A DNA stretch of 64,000 nucleotides, taken from Glycomyces artemisiae (GTDB lineage Bacteria > Actinomycetota > Actinomycetes > Mycobacteriales > Micromonosporaceae). Shown one piece after another: positions 1 to 7,590 of the stretch (its first letter is position 1; the number at the start of each line of letters is the position of its first letter). The stretch covers positions 682,001-746,000 of the forward strand of contig NZ_PVTJ01000002.1 of assembly GCF_003002955.1 (NCBI RefSeq), read 5' to 3'. The notes beneath the pieces were generated by a model. That model was not told where the DNA came from. It was given only the letters and a program-made list of their open reading frames with translations, and searched no databases. The position numbers were made by a program, and so were the translations under genes.

Positions 1-639
1 GGCATCGGCCCCGAGGCGATCGGATTCGTCGGCGTCGCCTTCGCGTTCGGCCTCGTCCTCTTCGCACTCGCCTACGCGATCGGCCCGGTCTCCGGCGCCC
101 ACGTCAACCCCGCCGTCACGCTCGGCGCACTCCTGGCCCGCCGCGTCGACGCCGGCACCGCCGTCGGCTACTGGATCGCCCAGTTCGCCGGCGGCATCGC
201 CGCCGCCGCGCTCCTGAAGTTCATGACCACCGGCGGCGACGTCACCGACCAGACCGGCGCCCTCGGCGCCAACGACTACGGCGCCACCGTGAACCTCGCC
301 GGCGCCCTCGTCATCGAGGCGCTCCTGACGTTCCTGCTCGTCTTCACCGTCCTCGCCGTCACCGGCAAGAAGGGCGCCACCCCGGCCGCGGGCGCCGCCA
401 TCGGCCTGGTCCTGGTGATCATCCACCTCGTCGGGCTCCCGCTCACGGGCACCTCAGTCAACCCGGCCCGCTCGCTCGGCCCGGCCCTGTTCGCCGGGGG
501 CGCACCGCTGGAGCACGTGTGGGTCTTCATCGTCGCGCCGCTCGTCGGCGGCGCGCTCGGCGCGGCCGTCCAGCTCTGGCTGTACGGCCGCGAGCCCGAA
601 CCCGAGGACACCGACGTCCAGACCTCGTCGGCGCTGTAG
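1..639 (+). CDS. aqpZ: Aquaporin (MIP family), 5'-truncated by the window edge
   Basis: Channel for water, possibly small solutes, in the cytoplasmic membrane. The frame is open from base 1, so the N-terminus lies outside the window. Both half-helix selectivity motifs are present: HVNPAVT near residue 36 and SVNPARS near residue 152 of the visible part, each followed by hydrophobic helices, as in the AqpZ branch. The C-terminus ends in a short acidic tail. About 212 residues are visible, against 230-250 in the family, so only about 20-30 are missing. AqpZ versus a glycerol facilitator is not settled by the visible residues; the gene symbol is provisional. Confidence 0.9.
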   Translation, partial: GIGPEAIGFVGVAFAFGLVLFALAYAIGPVSGAHVNPAVTLGALLARRVDAGTAVGYWIAQFAGGIAAAALLKFMTTGGDVTDQTGALGANDYGATVNLAGALVIEALLTFLLVFTVLAVTGKKGATPAAGAAIGLVLVIIHLVGLPLTGTSVNPARSLGPALFAGGAPLEHVWVFIVAPLVGGALGAAVQLWLYGREPEPEDTDVQTSSAL

Positions 640-672
640 CGCGGCATCGGACGGCCCTCCCCCCAGGGAGGG

Positions 673-1110
673 CTATTCGTCGTTCAGGGACCCCCACATG
701 CCGCGCTTCTCCGCCTTCGCGAGCCGCTCCGCCTTGCGCAGCGTGTCGCCGATCGTCAGCTCCTGGTGCCCCAGGATGTAGCAGTGCGCCATCCCCTCGG
801 CGACGGCCAGAACGGCGTAGTTCATGCCGTTCTCCATCACCACGTGCGCCAGCAGCCGGTCGTACTGGTCGAACGCCGGGTCACCCGGATCGGTGAACAG
901 GTTCACCGTGCGGCCTTCGAGCTTCGACTTCGCGTAGACCTTCGCCTCCGCGCCCCAGTCCTCCTCCTCGCGGAACCCGCCGGACTCGGGGGAGTTGATG
1001 CCCATGATCCGCACCCGGATCTTCTCGCCGTCGATGTAGGCGCGGAACGTGTCACCGTCCACGACCTCCTCGACGTCCACCGTGGCGTAGAAGTCGCCCG
1101 GACCTTCCAT
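673..1110 (-). CDS. Staphylococcal nuclease-like (thermonuclease family) protein
   Basis: A 145-residue protein with the SNase fold signature: VDGDTFRAY near residue 15, RIRVRIMGINSPE-like strand with the Arg and Glu expected at the catalytic site, an EGRTV segment and a YDRLLAHV strand. Family members cleave phosphodiesters of DNA or RNA with Ca2+; activity here is inferred. No signal peptide or lipobox is visible, so a cytoplasmic role is possible, unlike many secreted homologues. The start is chosen because GGAGGAGG lies about 7-8 nt upstream of this ATG. Transcribed away from the purN cluster, with 114 bp between the divergent starts. Confidence 0.75.
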   Translation of the reverse strand: MEGPGDFYATVDVEEVVDGDTFRAYIDGEKIRVRIMGINSPESGGFREEEDWGAEAKVYAKSKLEGRTVNLFTDPGDPAFDQYDRLLAHVVMENGMNYAVLAVAEGMAHCYILGHQELTIGDTLRKAERLAKAEKRGMWGSLNDE

Positions 1111-1224
1111 ACTGCTGCCTCCTCCAGGCGGACCCCCGCGGGACCGCCGCCGACCCATCCTCGCATTCGCCCGCCCGTCATGGGAACCGTGCTCCGCGTG
1201 CCCCCTTGTGACAGACTGGTCGGC

Positions 1225-2583
1225 GTGGAGCGACGACCGAACCGACGCCCTGGCAGCACAGGGTCCGCGCAGCGCCACACCGTGCGCATCGACGCCTCGG
1301 CGCCGCCCCGCCAGTCCCGCAGCGAGAACGAACGCGAGACCGAGGTCCTCGACACCGGCGCCCGGCCCCGCGCGAAGCGCCCGCGCGCGCTGCTCGCGTC
1401 CGCGCTGGCGACGACCGTGTGGTGCGCGACGGTGGTGTTCACGCCGATCCTGGTGTGCGTCATCATCGGCTGGTGGCAGGCCGGGGCCCAAGGCCCGGTC
1501 TCCGTGGTCGTGGCCGCCGCCGGCACGGCCTGGCTCTCCGGGCACGGCGTGCCCGTCGACATCGGACCGGTGCACCTGAGCGTCACCCCGCTCGCCCTCA
1601 CCGTCCTCATCGCCTGGCGGCTCGCGAAGGCCGCCGCCGGGACGACCCGCGCGATCGGCGGCCGCGACGCCGCCGCCGTCCGGGCCGCCGCCGGGCTCGT
1701 CTCGATCCTCTACACCGGACTCGTCGCCGGGGCCGCCGCGCTCAGCGCCCGCGGGCCCTTCGGCATCGACATGCTCCCCGCGCTCCTGCACGCCGTCCCG
1801 CTCATCGTCGCGGCCACCGCGTTCGGCGCCGCCCGCGAAGCCGGGGTCCTCCCGTGGGGCACCGCCTCCGTGTGGCTGCGCCGCGGCCTGCGCACCGGGC
1901 TCATCACCGCCGGGGCGCTCCTCGCGTTCGGCGCCGCCGCCACGGGCGCGGCGTTCGCCGTCCGCGGGCCCGTCGTCGCCGACACCCTGGGGCTGTACGG
2001 GAACGCGTCGTGGATCGTCGCGCTCATGAGCCTGCTGTACCTGCCGAACCTCGCCGTGTGGGCCGCCGCGTACCTCGCCGGTCCCGGCTTCGCCGTCGGC
2101 GCGGGCACCGCCGTCCAGACCGAGCTCGTCGAACTCGGGCCGCTCCCCGCGTTCCCGGTGTTCGCAGCGGTCCCGAACGCGCCGCTGCCCGACTACGCGA
2201 CGGTCCTCGTCGGGCTGCCGCTCATGCTCGCCGCCGTGTTCGGCGTGATCCTCACCTACCGGTCCCCGGACCTGCGGCTGCCCCGCGTCACGACCGCGTC
2301 GATCGTCGCCGCCGCCACCGGGGCCGCCTCGCTCGCGCTCCTGTCGTACCTCTCCGGCGGCGCCGCCGGGCAGGACCTCCTCGCCGAGCTCGGGCCCGAC
2401 CCTGTCGCGGTCGCCGGGATCGCCGGGGTCCAGTTCCTCATCGGTCTCGTCGGCGCCGCGCTCGTCGCCCGCCTGTTCGCCGTCCACCGCCGCGCCGCCG
2501 AAGCCGAGCTCGTGCGCAGGGACACGGTGGTCATCCCCGATCCGGCGCCGAGCCGCGAGGACGGGTTACCGTTTCACCCGTGA
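1225..2583 (+). CDS. DUF6350 / PerM-like polytopic membrane protein
   Basis: Integral membrane protein of about 452 residues with a basic N-terminal tail of about 55 residues and then roughly ten hydrophobic segments. Position directly before purN and the family look match actinobacterial DUF6350 (cell division protein PerM) proteins, which are linked to envelope and division functions; no enzymatic motif is visible. The start is uncertain. GTG at 1225 is preceded by CAGACT (1212-1217) exactly 7 nt away, suggesting a leaderless start; an ATG at 1180 is the alternative and has no ribosome site. The stop codon overlaps the purN start (GTGA), implying translational coupling. Confidence 0.7.
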   Translation: MERRPNRRPGSTGSAQRHTVRIDASAPPRQSRSENERETEVLDTGARPRAKRPRALLASALATTVWCATVVFTPILVCVIIGWWQAGAQGPVSVVVAAAGTAWLSGHGVPVDIGPVHLSVTPLALTVLIAWRLAKAAAGTTRAIGGRDAAAVRAAAGLVSILYTGLVAGAAALSARGPFGIDMLPALLHAVPLIVAATAFGAAREAGVLPWGTASVWLRRGLRTGLITAGALLAFGAAATGAAFAVRGPVVADTLGLYGNASWIVALMSLLYLPNLAVWAAAYLAGPGFAVGAGTAVQTELVELGPLPAFPVFAAVPNAPLPDYATVLVGLPLMLAAVFGVILTYRSPDLRLPRVTTASIVAAATGAASLALLSYLSGGAAGQDLLAELGPDPVAVAGIAGVQFLIGLVGAALVARLFAVHRRAAEAELVRRDTVVIPDPAPSREDGLPFHP

Positions 2584-3185
2584 CCGCCAAACTCGTCGTG
2601 CTCGTCTCCGGCTCGGGCTCGAACCTCCAGGCCCTCCTCGACGCGAGCGCCGACCCCGCCTACGGCGCGAAGGTCGTCGCCGTCGGCGCCGACCGCGACG
2701 GCACCTACGGGGCCGAGCGCGCCGCGAAGCTCGGCGTGCCGACCTTCGTGCACAAGGTCAAGGACTACGCCACCCGCGACGAGTGGGACGCCGCGCTCAC
2801 CGCCGAAGTCGCCTCCTACGAGCCCGACCTCGTCGTCTCCGCCGGGTTCCTCAAACTCTGCGGGCCGCGGTTCCTCGACGCGTTCCCCGGCCGCTACGTC
2901 AACACCCACAACTCGCTCCTCCCCGCGTTCCCGGGCATGAACGGCCCCGGCGAGGCCCTCGCCGCGGGCGTCAAGATCGCGGGCGCGACCCTCTTCATCT
3001 GCGACTCCGGCGTCGACACCGGCCCGATCATCGCCCAGTGCGCCGTCCCCGTCGAGGACGACGACACCGCCGAGACCCTCACCGAGCGCATCAAGGAGGC
3101 CGAGCGCGCCCAGCTCGTCGAGTCCGTGGGCCGCATGATGCGCGACGGCTGGAAGGTCGAGGGCCGCCGGGTCATCCTCGGCTAG
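2580..3185 (+). CDS. purN: Phosphoribosylglycinamide formyltransferase (GART)
   Basis: Transfers a formyl group from 10-formyl-THF to GAR, step 3 of de novo purine synthesis. The 201-residue length is typical of PurN. The N-terminal GSGSNLQALL loop binds the GAR phosphate. The N-x-H pair of the active site is in VNTHNSLLP near residues 107-113, and the essential Asp is in GVDTGPII. The GTG start overlaps the upstream stop by 4 nt. It forms a purine block with purH 770 bp downstream, separated by a VanZ-like gene. No clear Shine-Dalgarno sequence is present, consistent with coupling to the upstream gene. Confidence 0.95.
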   Translation: MTAKLVVLVSGSGSNLQALLDASADPAYGAKVVAVGADRDGTYGAERAAKLGVPTFVHKVKDYATRDEWDAALTAEVASYEPDLVVSAGFLKLCGPRFLDAFPGRYVNTHNSLLPAFPGMNGPGEALAAGVKIAGATLFICDSGVDTGPIIAQCAVPVEDDDTAETLTERIKEAERAQLVESVGRMMRDGWKVEGRRVILG

Positions 3186-3195
3186 CATCGCCCGA

Positions 3196-3834
3196 ATGCA
3201 CGCACCCCTCGCCGTCAACTCCCTCGAAGCGAACACCCTCTACGTCGCCTTCGCCCTGCTGCCCTTGGCGTTCGCCGCCGCATGGGCGCTCGCCGCACGG
3301 CGCATCCGCCGCGGCCGGCCGCGCCGCGACGCCTGGCTCCACTCGCTCGCCGAGGTCGGCGCGGTCGTCGGCTCGGTGCCGCTGCTGTTCCTCGGCCTCA
3401 CCTCCCGCGAGGGCGCAAACGCGCTCCAGCTCGTCCCGCTCGTGGACCTCGCCGACCTGGCCGGGGCCTCGCCGCGCCGGATCGTCGAGCAGCTCGCCGG
3501 GAACCTCTTCGTGTTCGCCGCCGCCGGGTTCTTCCTGCCCGTCCGGTTCCGCATCGGCCTCGGCGCGGTCGCGCTCGGCGCCGCCGCGGCCGCCGTCCTC
3601 CTTGAGGCCCTCCAGTACACGTTCCTGACCGGCCGGGTCGTGTCCGCGGACGACGCGCTCATGAACGCGGCGGGGGCCGTGCTCGCGGCGCTGGCGTCCC
3701 GGCCGTGGTGGCGGGCGTCACGCGACGCGGCCGGCCGGGAGCCCCGGAAGGCCGTGTTACGCTCGGCTGGTCGCGACTGGCGAGTGACGTCTTTCGAGGT
3801 TTCCCGTGGCACGGACCGGGCAGCTCGTTGTTGA
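3196..3834 (+). CDS. VanZ-like membrane protein
   Basis: A 212-residue protein with four or five hydrophobic segments. It shows the VanZ pattern: LQLVPLVDL after the second helix, an LAGNLFVFAAAGFFLP helix, ALLEALQ-type helix (LLEALQYTF near residue 137) and GRVVSADDALMNAAGA. VanZ relatives are linked to cell-envelope antibiotic resistance, but most homologues are uncharacterised. The ATG lies 7 nt after TAGCAT (3183-3188), a likely leaderless promoter, although the gene is only 10 bp from purN. The last 20-odd codons are read through the aptamer of the purH riboswitch, so the protein's C-terminus is encoded by RNA-structure sequence. Confidence 0.7.
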   Translation: MHAPLAVNSLEANTLYVAFALLPLAFAAAWALAARRIRRGRPRRDAWLHSLAEVGAVVGSVPLLFLGLTSREGANALQLVPLVDLADLAGASPRRIVEQLAGNLFVFAAAGFFLPVRFRIGLGAVALGAAAAAVLLEALQYTFLTGRVVSADDALMNAAGAVLAALASRPWWRASRDAAGREPRKAVLRSAGRDWRVTSFEVSRGTDRAARC

Positions 3835-3925
3835 GGGGGGACCTTCAGAAGACGCCACGGGTGGAGTACCACCGGGGAGCGGCGCTGCTGAACCTGTTAC
3901 TGCGGTCGAACGCCTGGGCCGCAGT
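3758..3925 (+). promoter_or_regulatory. ZTP (pfl) riboswitch upstream of purH
   Basis: The sequence carries the conserved pfl/ZTP blocks: CGCGACTGGCG at 3772-3782, a stem CCCGTGGC (3803-3810) with GCCACGGG (3853-3860), the ACCACCGGGGAGCG block at 3869-3882 and CGCCTGGGC at 3911-3919. This class senses ZMP/ZTP, which accumulate when 10-formyl-THF is short, and induces purine or folate genes such as purH. A possible -10, TACGCT, sits at 3758-3763. The aptamer overlaps the 3' end of the VanZ-like gene. The expression platform before the purH ribosome site was not resolved by eye. Confidence 0.85.
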
Positions 3926-3951
3926 CATCTTCGATCAGGAGCAGTGCATTC

Positions 3952-5493
3952 ATGTCCGAGCGGAAGCTCATCAAGCGGGCCCTCGTCTCTGTCTTCGACA
4001 AGACCGGCGTCATCGACCTCGCCCGCGACCTCCACGCCGCAGGCGTCGAGCTCGTCTCCACCGGCTCCACCGCGGCGCGCATCGCCGAGGCCGGCATCCC
4101 CGTCACGAAGGTCGAGGACCTGACCGGGTTCCCCGAGATCCTCGACGACCGCGTGAAGACCCTCCACCCGAAGGTCCACGCCGGGATGCTCGCCGACGTG
4201 CGCCGCGAGTCCCACCGCGAGCAGCTCGCCGAGCTGGGCATCGAGGCGTTCGACCTCCTCGTGAGCAACCTGTACCCGTTCCAGGAGACCGTCGCGACGG
4301 GCGCGGGCTTCGACGACATCGTCGAGAAGATCGACGTCGGCGGGCCCTCGATGGTCCGCGGCGCCTCCAAGAACCACGCGAACGTCGCGGTCGTCGTCGA
4401 CCCCGCCGACTACTCGTGGATCCGCGACGCCGTCAAGGAGGGCACCACCGCGGAGCAGCGGCTCCGCCTGGCCGCCAAGGCGTTCGCGCACCTCGCGACC
4501 TACGACTCCGCCGTCGCGACCTGGCTCGCCGAGCAGTCCGCGGAGGGCCTGGGGGACTTCCTGGCGCTGCCCGCGACGAAGCTCGCGGACCTGCGCTACG
4601 GCGAGAACCCGCATCAGGACGCGGCCGTGTACGCCGTTCCGGGCGCGCCGGGCCTCGCGCAGGCCGAGCAGCTCCACGGCAAGGCCATGAGCTTCAACAA
4701 CTACACCGACGCCGACGCCGCCTGGCGCGCCGCGCACGACTTCACCGCGCCCACGGTCGCGATCATCAAGCACGCCAACCCGTGCGGGATCGCCACGGGC
4801 GCTTCGATCGCCGAGGCCCACCGCAAGGCCCACGCGTGCGACCCGCTGAGCGCCTTCGGCGGCGTGATCGCCGCGAACGCCGAGGTCGACGCCGAGGCTG
4901 CCGCGCAGATCGCGGAGATCTTCACCGAGGTCGTCGTGGCGCCGTCGTTCACCGACGAGGCCGTCGCGATCCTCACCGCGAAGAAGAACCTGCGGCTGCT
5001 CAAGGCCCCCGAGTGGACGCCCGCCGCGGTCGAGCTCAAGCCGATCTCCGGCGGCGTGCTCGCGCAGCGCCCCGACCGGGTCGACGCGGACGGCGATGCG
5101 CCCGCGAACTGGACCCTCGCGACCGGCGAGCCCTCCGACGAGGCGACCCTCGCGGACCTCGAATTCGCTTGGCGCGCGGTGCGTTCGGTGAAGTCGAACG
5201 CGATCCTCCTCGCTTCCGGCGGCGCCTCCGTGGGCGTCGGCATGGGCCAGGTCAACCGCGTCGACTCCGCGAAGCTCGCCGTCGAGCGCGCGGGCGCCGA
5301 GCGGGCCGCGGGCTCGGTCGCGTCCTCCGACGCGTTCTTCCCGTTCCCCGACGGCCTCCAGATCCTCATCGACGCGGGCGTCAAGGCCGTCGTCCAGCCG
5401 GGCGGCTCGGTCCGCGACGAGGAAGTGATCAGCGCGGCCAAGGAAGCCGGGATCACCATGTACCTCACCGGGACCCGGCACTTCACTCACTAA
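3952..5493 (+). CDS. purH: Bifunctional AICAR transformylase / IMP cyclohydrolase
   Basis: Performs the last two steps of IMP synthesis: formylation of AICAR with 10-formyl-THF, then ring closure. At 513 residues it has full family length. The N-terminal MGS-like cyclohydrolase domain shows STGSTAARI and the [10 protein letters not shown] motif. The C-terminal transformylase domain shows [19 protein letters not shown] and KHANPCG with the catalytic Lys-His pair. AGGAG precedes the ATG at about 7 nt. Expression is probably controlled by the ZTP riboswitch just upstream. A strong hairpin follows the stop. Confidence 0.97.
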   Translation: MSERKLIKRALVSVFDKTGVIDLARDLHAAGVELVSTGSTAARIAEAGIPVTKVEDLTGFPEILDDRVKTLHPKVHAGMLADVRRESHREQLAELGIEAFDLLVSNLYPFQETVATGAGFDDIVEKIDVGGPSMVRGASKNHANVAVVVDPADYSWIRDAVKEGTTAEQRLRLAAKAFAHLATYDSAVATWLAEQSAEGLGDFLALPATKLADLRYGENPHQDAAVYAVPGAPGLAQAEQLHGKAMSFNNYTDADAAWRAAHDFTAPTVAIIKHANPCGIATGASIAEAHRKAHACDPLSAFGGVIAANAEVDAEAAAQIAEIFTEVVVAPSFTDEAVAILTAKKNLRLLKAPEWTPAAVELKPISGGVLAQRPDRVDADGDAPANWTLATGEPSDEATLADLEFAWRAVRSVKSNAILLASGGASVGVGMGQVNRVDSAKLAVERAGAERAAGSVASSDAFFPFPDGLQILIDAGVKAVVQPGGSVRDEEVISAAKEAGITMYLTGTRHFTH

Positions 5494-5504
5494 GATACGT
5501 ACAC

Positions 5505-5538
5505 CGAAGGGCTGCACGGGAATCCGTGCAGCCCTTCG
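5505..5538. terminator. Bidirectional hairpin terminator between purH and the convergent small gene
   Basis: A perfect 15-bp stem with arms 5505-5519 (CGAAGGGCTGCACGG) and 5524-5538, and a 4-nt loop. It lies 12 bp after the purH stop and just before the stop of the convergent gene at 5545. There is no long T-run on either strand, as is common for actinobacterial hairpin terminators. Confidence 0.8.
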
Positions 5539-5544
5539 TCGTGC

Positions 5545-5871
5545 TTACGAAGCCCAGGTGACGCAGGTGCTCGGGAGGTAGCCCCAGTCGTCCCCGGCGT
5601 AGTTGACGCGGGCCCACTGGTCGGTGGTCCCGCCGCACGCGGTGTAGGAGGCGCCCGGGACGAGCGCGCAGTCCGCGTCGTAGGTGCTCCCGGCGGTCAC
5701 CGCGCCGACCGTGCCGCCCGCGGTGCCCGGCTCGGCCCAGACCGCGCGGTTCTCGTCGGCCACGGCCTGGCACACCGCGTCCGCCTCGGAGGCGTTCGCC
5801 GAGGTCGCGAATCCGGCCGTGAACGCCGCCGCGGCCGCCAGGGCCGCCGCAGCCGTCATCAATCGCTTCAC
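5545..5871 (-). CDS. Small secreted SH3-like protein, function unknown
   Basis: A 108-residue precursor with a Sec signal peptide (basic MKRLM start, Ala-rich core, ANA-SEA cleavage region) and a mature domain of about 80 residues with four Cys. Spaced W/Y/G-rich strands (WARVNYAGDDWGYLP) resemble bacterial SH3-like domains, which often bind cell-wall components. GTG at 5869-5871 is preferred because GGAG lies 6 nt upstream; an in-frame ATG four codons earlier has no ribosome site. It is monocistronic and convergent with purH. Fold assignment is by pattern only. Confidence 0.6.
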   Translation of the reverse strand: MKRLMTAAAALAAAAAFTAGFATSANASEADAVCQAVADENRAVWAEPGTAGGTVGAVTAGSTYDADCALVPGASYTACGGTTDQWARVNYAGDDWGYLPSTCVTWAS

Positions 5872-6066
5872 GTTCCACTCCATTTCGTCATGGTTCGCGG
5901 GGATTGCCCGCGCCACGATGACGCTTTCACGGATGCGGCGTCCCAGTCGAGGCCCGAACGGGAATGGTCAGGTTTCTTACCGAAGGCGTTCTAGCTGAGA
6001 GAACTCACAGGTGGGAGGCCCGCTTCCGGTTGGGCATCCATGGCCGATTCACGATAGGTTGATGTC

Positions 6067-6441
6067 ATGATGCAGATGCTCTGTCCGAAATGTCAGAACC
6101 CGATGCACCAGTACGAGCGGAACGGCGTGGTCGTCGAGCAGTGCTCCGAATGCAAGGGCATCTTCCTCGACCGCGGGGAGCTCGAACACCTCATGACCGC
6201 CGAGGCGTCCTTCCAGCGCGGCGCCCCCGGCGCCCCCGGCGCCCCCGTCGCCCCCGCCGGCCCCCCGCCCCGGTACGACGACCGCCGTGACGACCGCCGC
6301 TACGACGACCGGCGCGATGACCGCCGGTACGACGACCGCCGCCGCGACGACCACTACGACGACCGCCGCCACCACGGCGACGACTACCACTACAAGAAGA
6401 AGAAGCGCAAGAGCGTCTTCGAGGACCTCTTCGACTTCTAG
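6067..6441 (+). CDS. TFIIB-type zinc-ribbon protein with Asp/Arg-rich repeat tail
   Basis: A 124-residue protein. The N-terminus holds a CPKC...CSEC zinc ribbon (about residues 7-30) followed by GIFLDRGELE, the zf-TFIIB family signature. A Pro/Ala/Gly linker leads to a low-complexity region of repeated YDDRRDDRR units (residues 75-105), then a lysine cluster and an acidic FEDLFDF tail. Family proteins are small, widespread and poorly understood. The ATG lies 6 nt after TAGGTT (6055-6060), a likely leaderless start; a second ATG follows directly. Its 3' end is 4 bp from the convergent toxin gene. Confidence 0.75.
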   Translation: MMQMLCPKCQNPMHQYERNGVVVEQCSECKGIFLDRGELEHLMTAEASFQRGAPGAPGAPVAPAGPPPRYDDRRDDRRYDDRRDDRRYDDRRRDDHYDDRRHHGDDYHYKKKKRKSVFEDLFDF

Positions 6442-6445
6442 ATCG

Positions 6446-6766
6446 CTAGAGCAGAGCGAGCTTGATCAGGAGCGCCCGATCGAGTGCTTCAAGCTCGCTC
6501 GCTTCGAGCACGCCCATGAACTCTCCGAACCGGCCGTGGTCCAGTGACTGGATCTGGTCGGTGAGGATCCGGGTCTTGGAGCCGAGGAACTCGACCTCGG
6601 GCCGGTAGACTGCTGCACCTGCACTTGTGGAGGTCATGGCGACGGTGACAGTGCTGCACGAGAACTGGTTCGACTGAATGACGATGCAGTATCGCCTGCC
6701 GTACTGCTCGTGGCTCTGCTTGTTGCCGATGGCGCGGACCTCGTAGATGGCGCCTCGGAAGATCAC
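6446..6766 (-). CDS. MazF/PemK-family toxin (endoribonuclease)
   Basis: A 106-residue protein of the CcdB/MazF fold, whose members cut mRNA at short motifs. Seen: the RGAIYEVRAIG opening, GRRYCIVIQSN strand, VAMTS core strand, RPEVEF and the RILTDQIQSLDHGRFGE block with the conserved Asp-Gln and Arg, then a helix ending in DRALLIKLALL. The ATG overlaps the stop of the antitoxin gene by 4 nt, the usual toxin-antitoxin order. Base composition is clearly less GC-rich than the neighbours, which suggests acquisition by transfer. Confidence 0.85.
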   Translation of the reverse strand: MIFRGAIYEVRAIGNKQSHEQYGRRYCIVIQSNQFSCSTVTVAMTSTSAGAAVYRPEVEFLGSKTRILTDQIQSLDHGRFGEFMGVLEASELEALDRALLIKLALL

Positions 6767-6987
6767 TCGACCAGGCCCAAGTAACGCTGAATGGCAAGCA
6801 TCTCGGCGCGGTCGTCCGGATCGTTGGCAAGCCGCTCGGCATCAGCCTGGGCCTGCTTGATGAGTTCATCGCGATAGGTGTGGAGCAGCGCATAGCGAAC
6901 TGCCTCGGAGCGGGTGCGCCCTGACTCGGTCAGCGCTGCGATGGCTTTTTCCATCGCCTCGTCGGTGCGTACGTTCAACATGCTCAT
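6763..6987 (-). CDS. Ribbon-helix-helix antitoxin partner of the MazF-type toxin
   Basis: A 74-residue protein. The N-terminal strand MLNVRTDEAMEKAI and helix SGRTRSEAVRYALL match a ribbon-helix-helix (MetJ/Arc) dimer that binds its own promoter; the charged C-terminal helix would wrap the toxin. It is the first gene of the pair and overlaps the toxin by 4 nt. Start: ATG at 6987 lies 6 nt from TACAAT (complement of 6994-6999), a near-consensus -10, so the transcript is probably leaderless. The pair is likely autoregulated through the repeats at 6994-7012. Confidence 0.8.
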   Translation of the reverse strand: MSMLNVRTDEAMEKAIAALTESGRTRSEAVRYALLHTYRDELIKQAQADAERLANDPDDRAEMLAIQRYLGLVE

Positions 6988-6993
6988 GCGGCG

Positions 6994-7012
6994 ATTGTAT
7001 CACAAATTGTAT
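6994..7012 (-). promoter_or_regulatory. Toxin-antitoxin promoter with two direct ATTGTAT repeats
   Basis: Two copies of ATTGTAT (6994-7000 and 7006-7012) are spaced 12 bp start to start, about one helical turn. The first copy, read on the minus strand, is the -10 TACAAT of the antitoxin gene. This is a plausible binding site for the ribbon-helix-helix antitoxin. The element overlaps the stop codon of the upstream RNA-ligase-like gene (7000-7002). Confidence 0.55.
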
Positions 7013-7590
7013 TGCGATTTTCCTTCATGAAGCGGGAAGACTGCTCTCGGGGTCCAGGGGACCGGGGCTCCGGCCAGGGTCTCGAAGGTCCAGGCGCCGG
7101 GGCTCGGGTGGGTGTAGAGCGTGAAGGACTCGACGCGGAACTTCGCCTCGAAGCCCGCGAGGGCCGCGAAGGCGTGGTCGAGCGCGGCGGTGCCGACGTT
7201 CTGCGCGACGGTGACGTGCGGGTGGTACGGGAAGGTGCGCTCGCGTTCGGCCGGGCCGGTGCGGATCGCCGCTTCGAGCTGCTCGCAGATGGCGATGCCG
7301 TCGGCGACGGCCACGAACACGACCTCGGTGACCGGCCGGAACGAGCCGGTGCCGCGCAGGTGCAGGTCGAAGCGCGGGCAGGCGGCGGCGACGGCCGCGA
7401 GGTGGGCCCGGAACGCGTCGAGCGATGCCGCGGGGATCTCGGTGGGCCCCAGGAGCGTCAGGTGCGCGGGGACGATCCCGCCGAGCGCGTCGCCGGAGGC
7501 GATGCGGGCGCGGTCCAGGATCTCTCCCCACGGCGGGGGCACCGGGATCGCCACCCCCACCGTGACGGTCCTCCCGCCGGTGTCGGCCAC
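7000..7590 (-). CDS. 2'-5' RNA ligase / 2H phosphoesterase family protein
   Basis: A 196-residue protein with the two HxTx motifs that define the 2H superfamily: HLTLLG (about residue 43) and HVTVAQ (about residue 126). Members open cyclic phosphodiesters or ligate 2'-5' RNA ends; cyclic-nucleotide phosphodiesterase activity is an alternative. The GTG start overlaps the trpS stop by one base (TAGTG), so it is probably the second gene of a trpS transcript. Its last codons run into the toxin-antitoxin promoter repeats. Confidence 0.8.
   Translation of the reverse strand: MADTGGRTVTVGVAIPVPPPWGEILDRARIASGDALGGIVPAHLTLLGPTEIPAASLDAFRAHLAAVAAACPRFDLHLRGTGSFRPVTEVVFVAVADGIAICEQLEAAIRTGPAERERTFPYHPHVTVAQNVGTAALDHAFAALAGFEAKFRVESFTLYTHPSPGAWTFETLAGAPVPWTPRAVFPLHEGKSQYNL

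Noticed and set aside
673-2487. Long minus-strand open frame across the DUF6350 gene
   Set aside because: Only its last 145 codons (673-1110) look like a protein; the rest is Gly/Arg/Asp-rich shadow of the plus-strand gene.
6250-6360. Repetitive GACGACCGCC sequence as a possible CRISPR-like repeat
   Set aside because: It is the coding sequence of the Asp/Arg repeat tail in the zinc-ribbon protein; units have no spacers.
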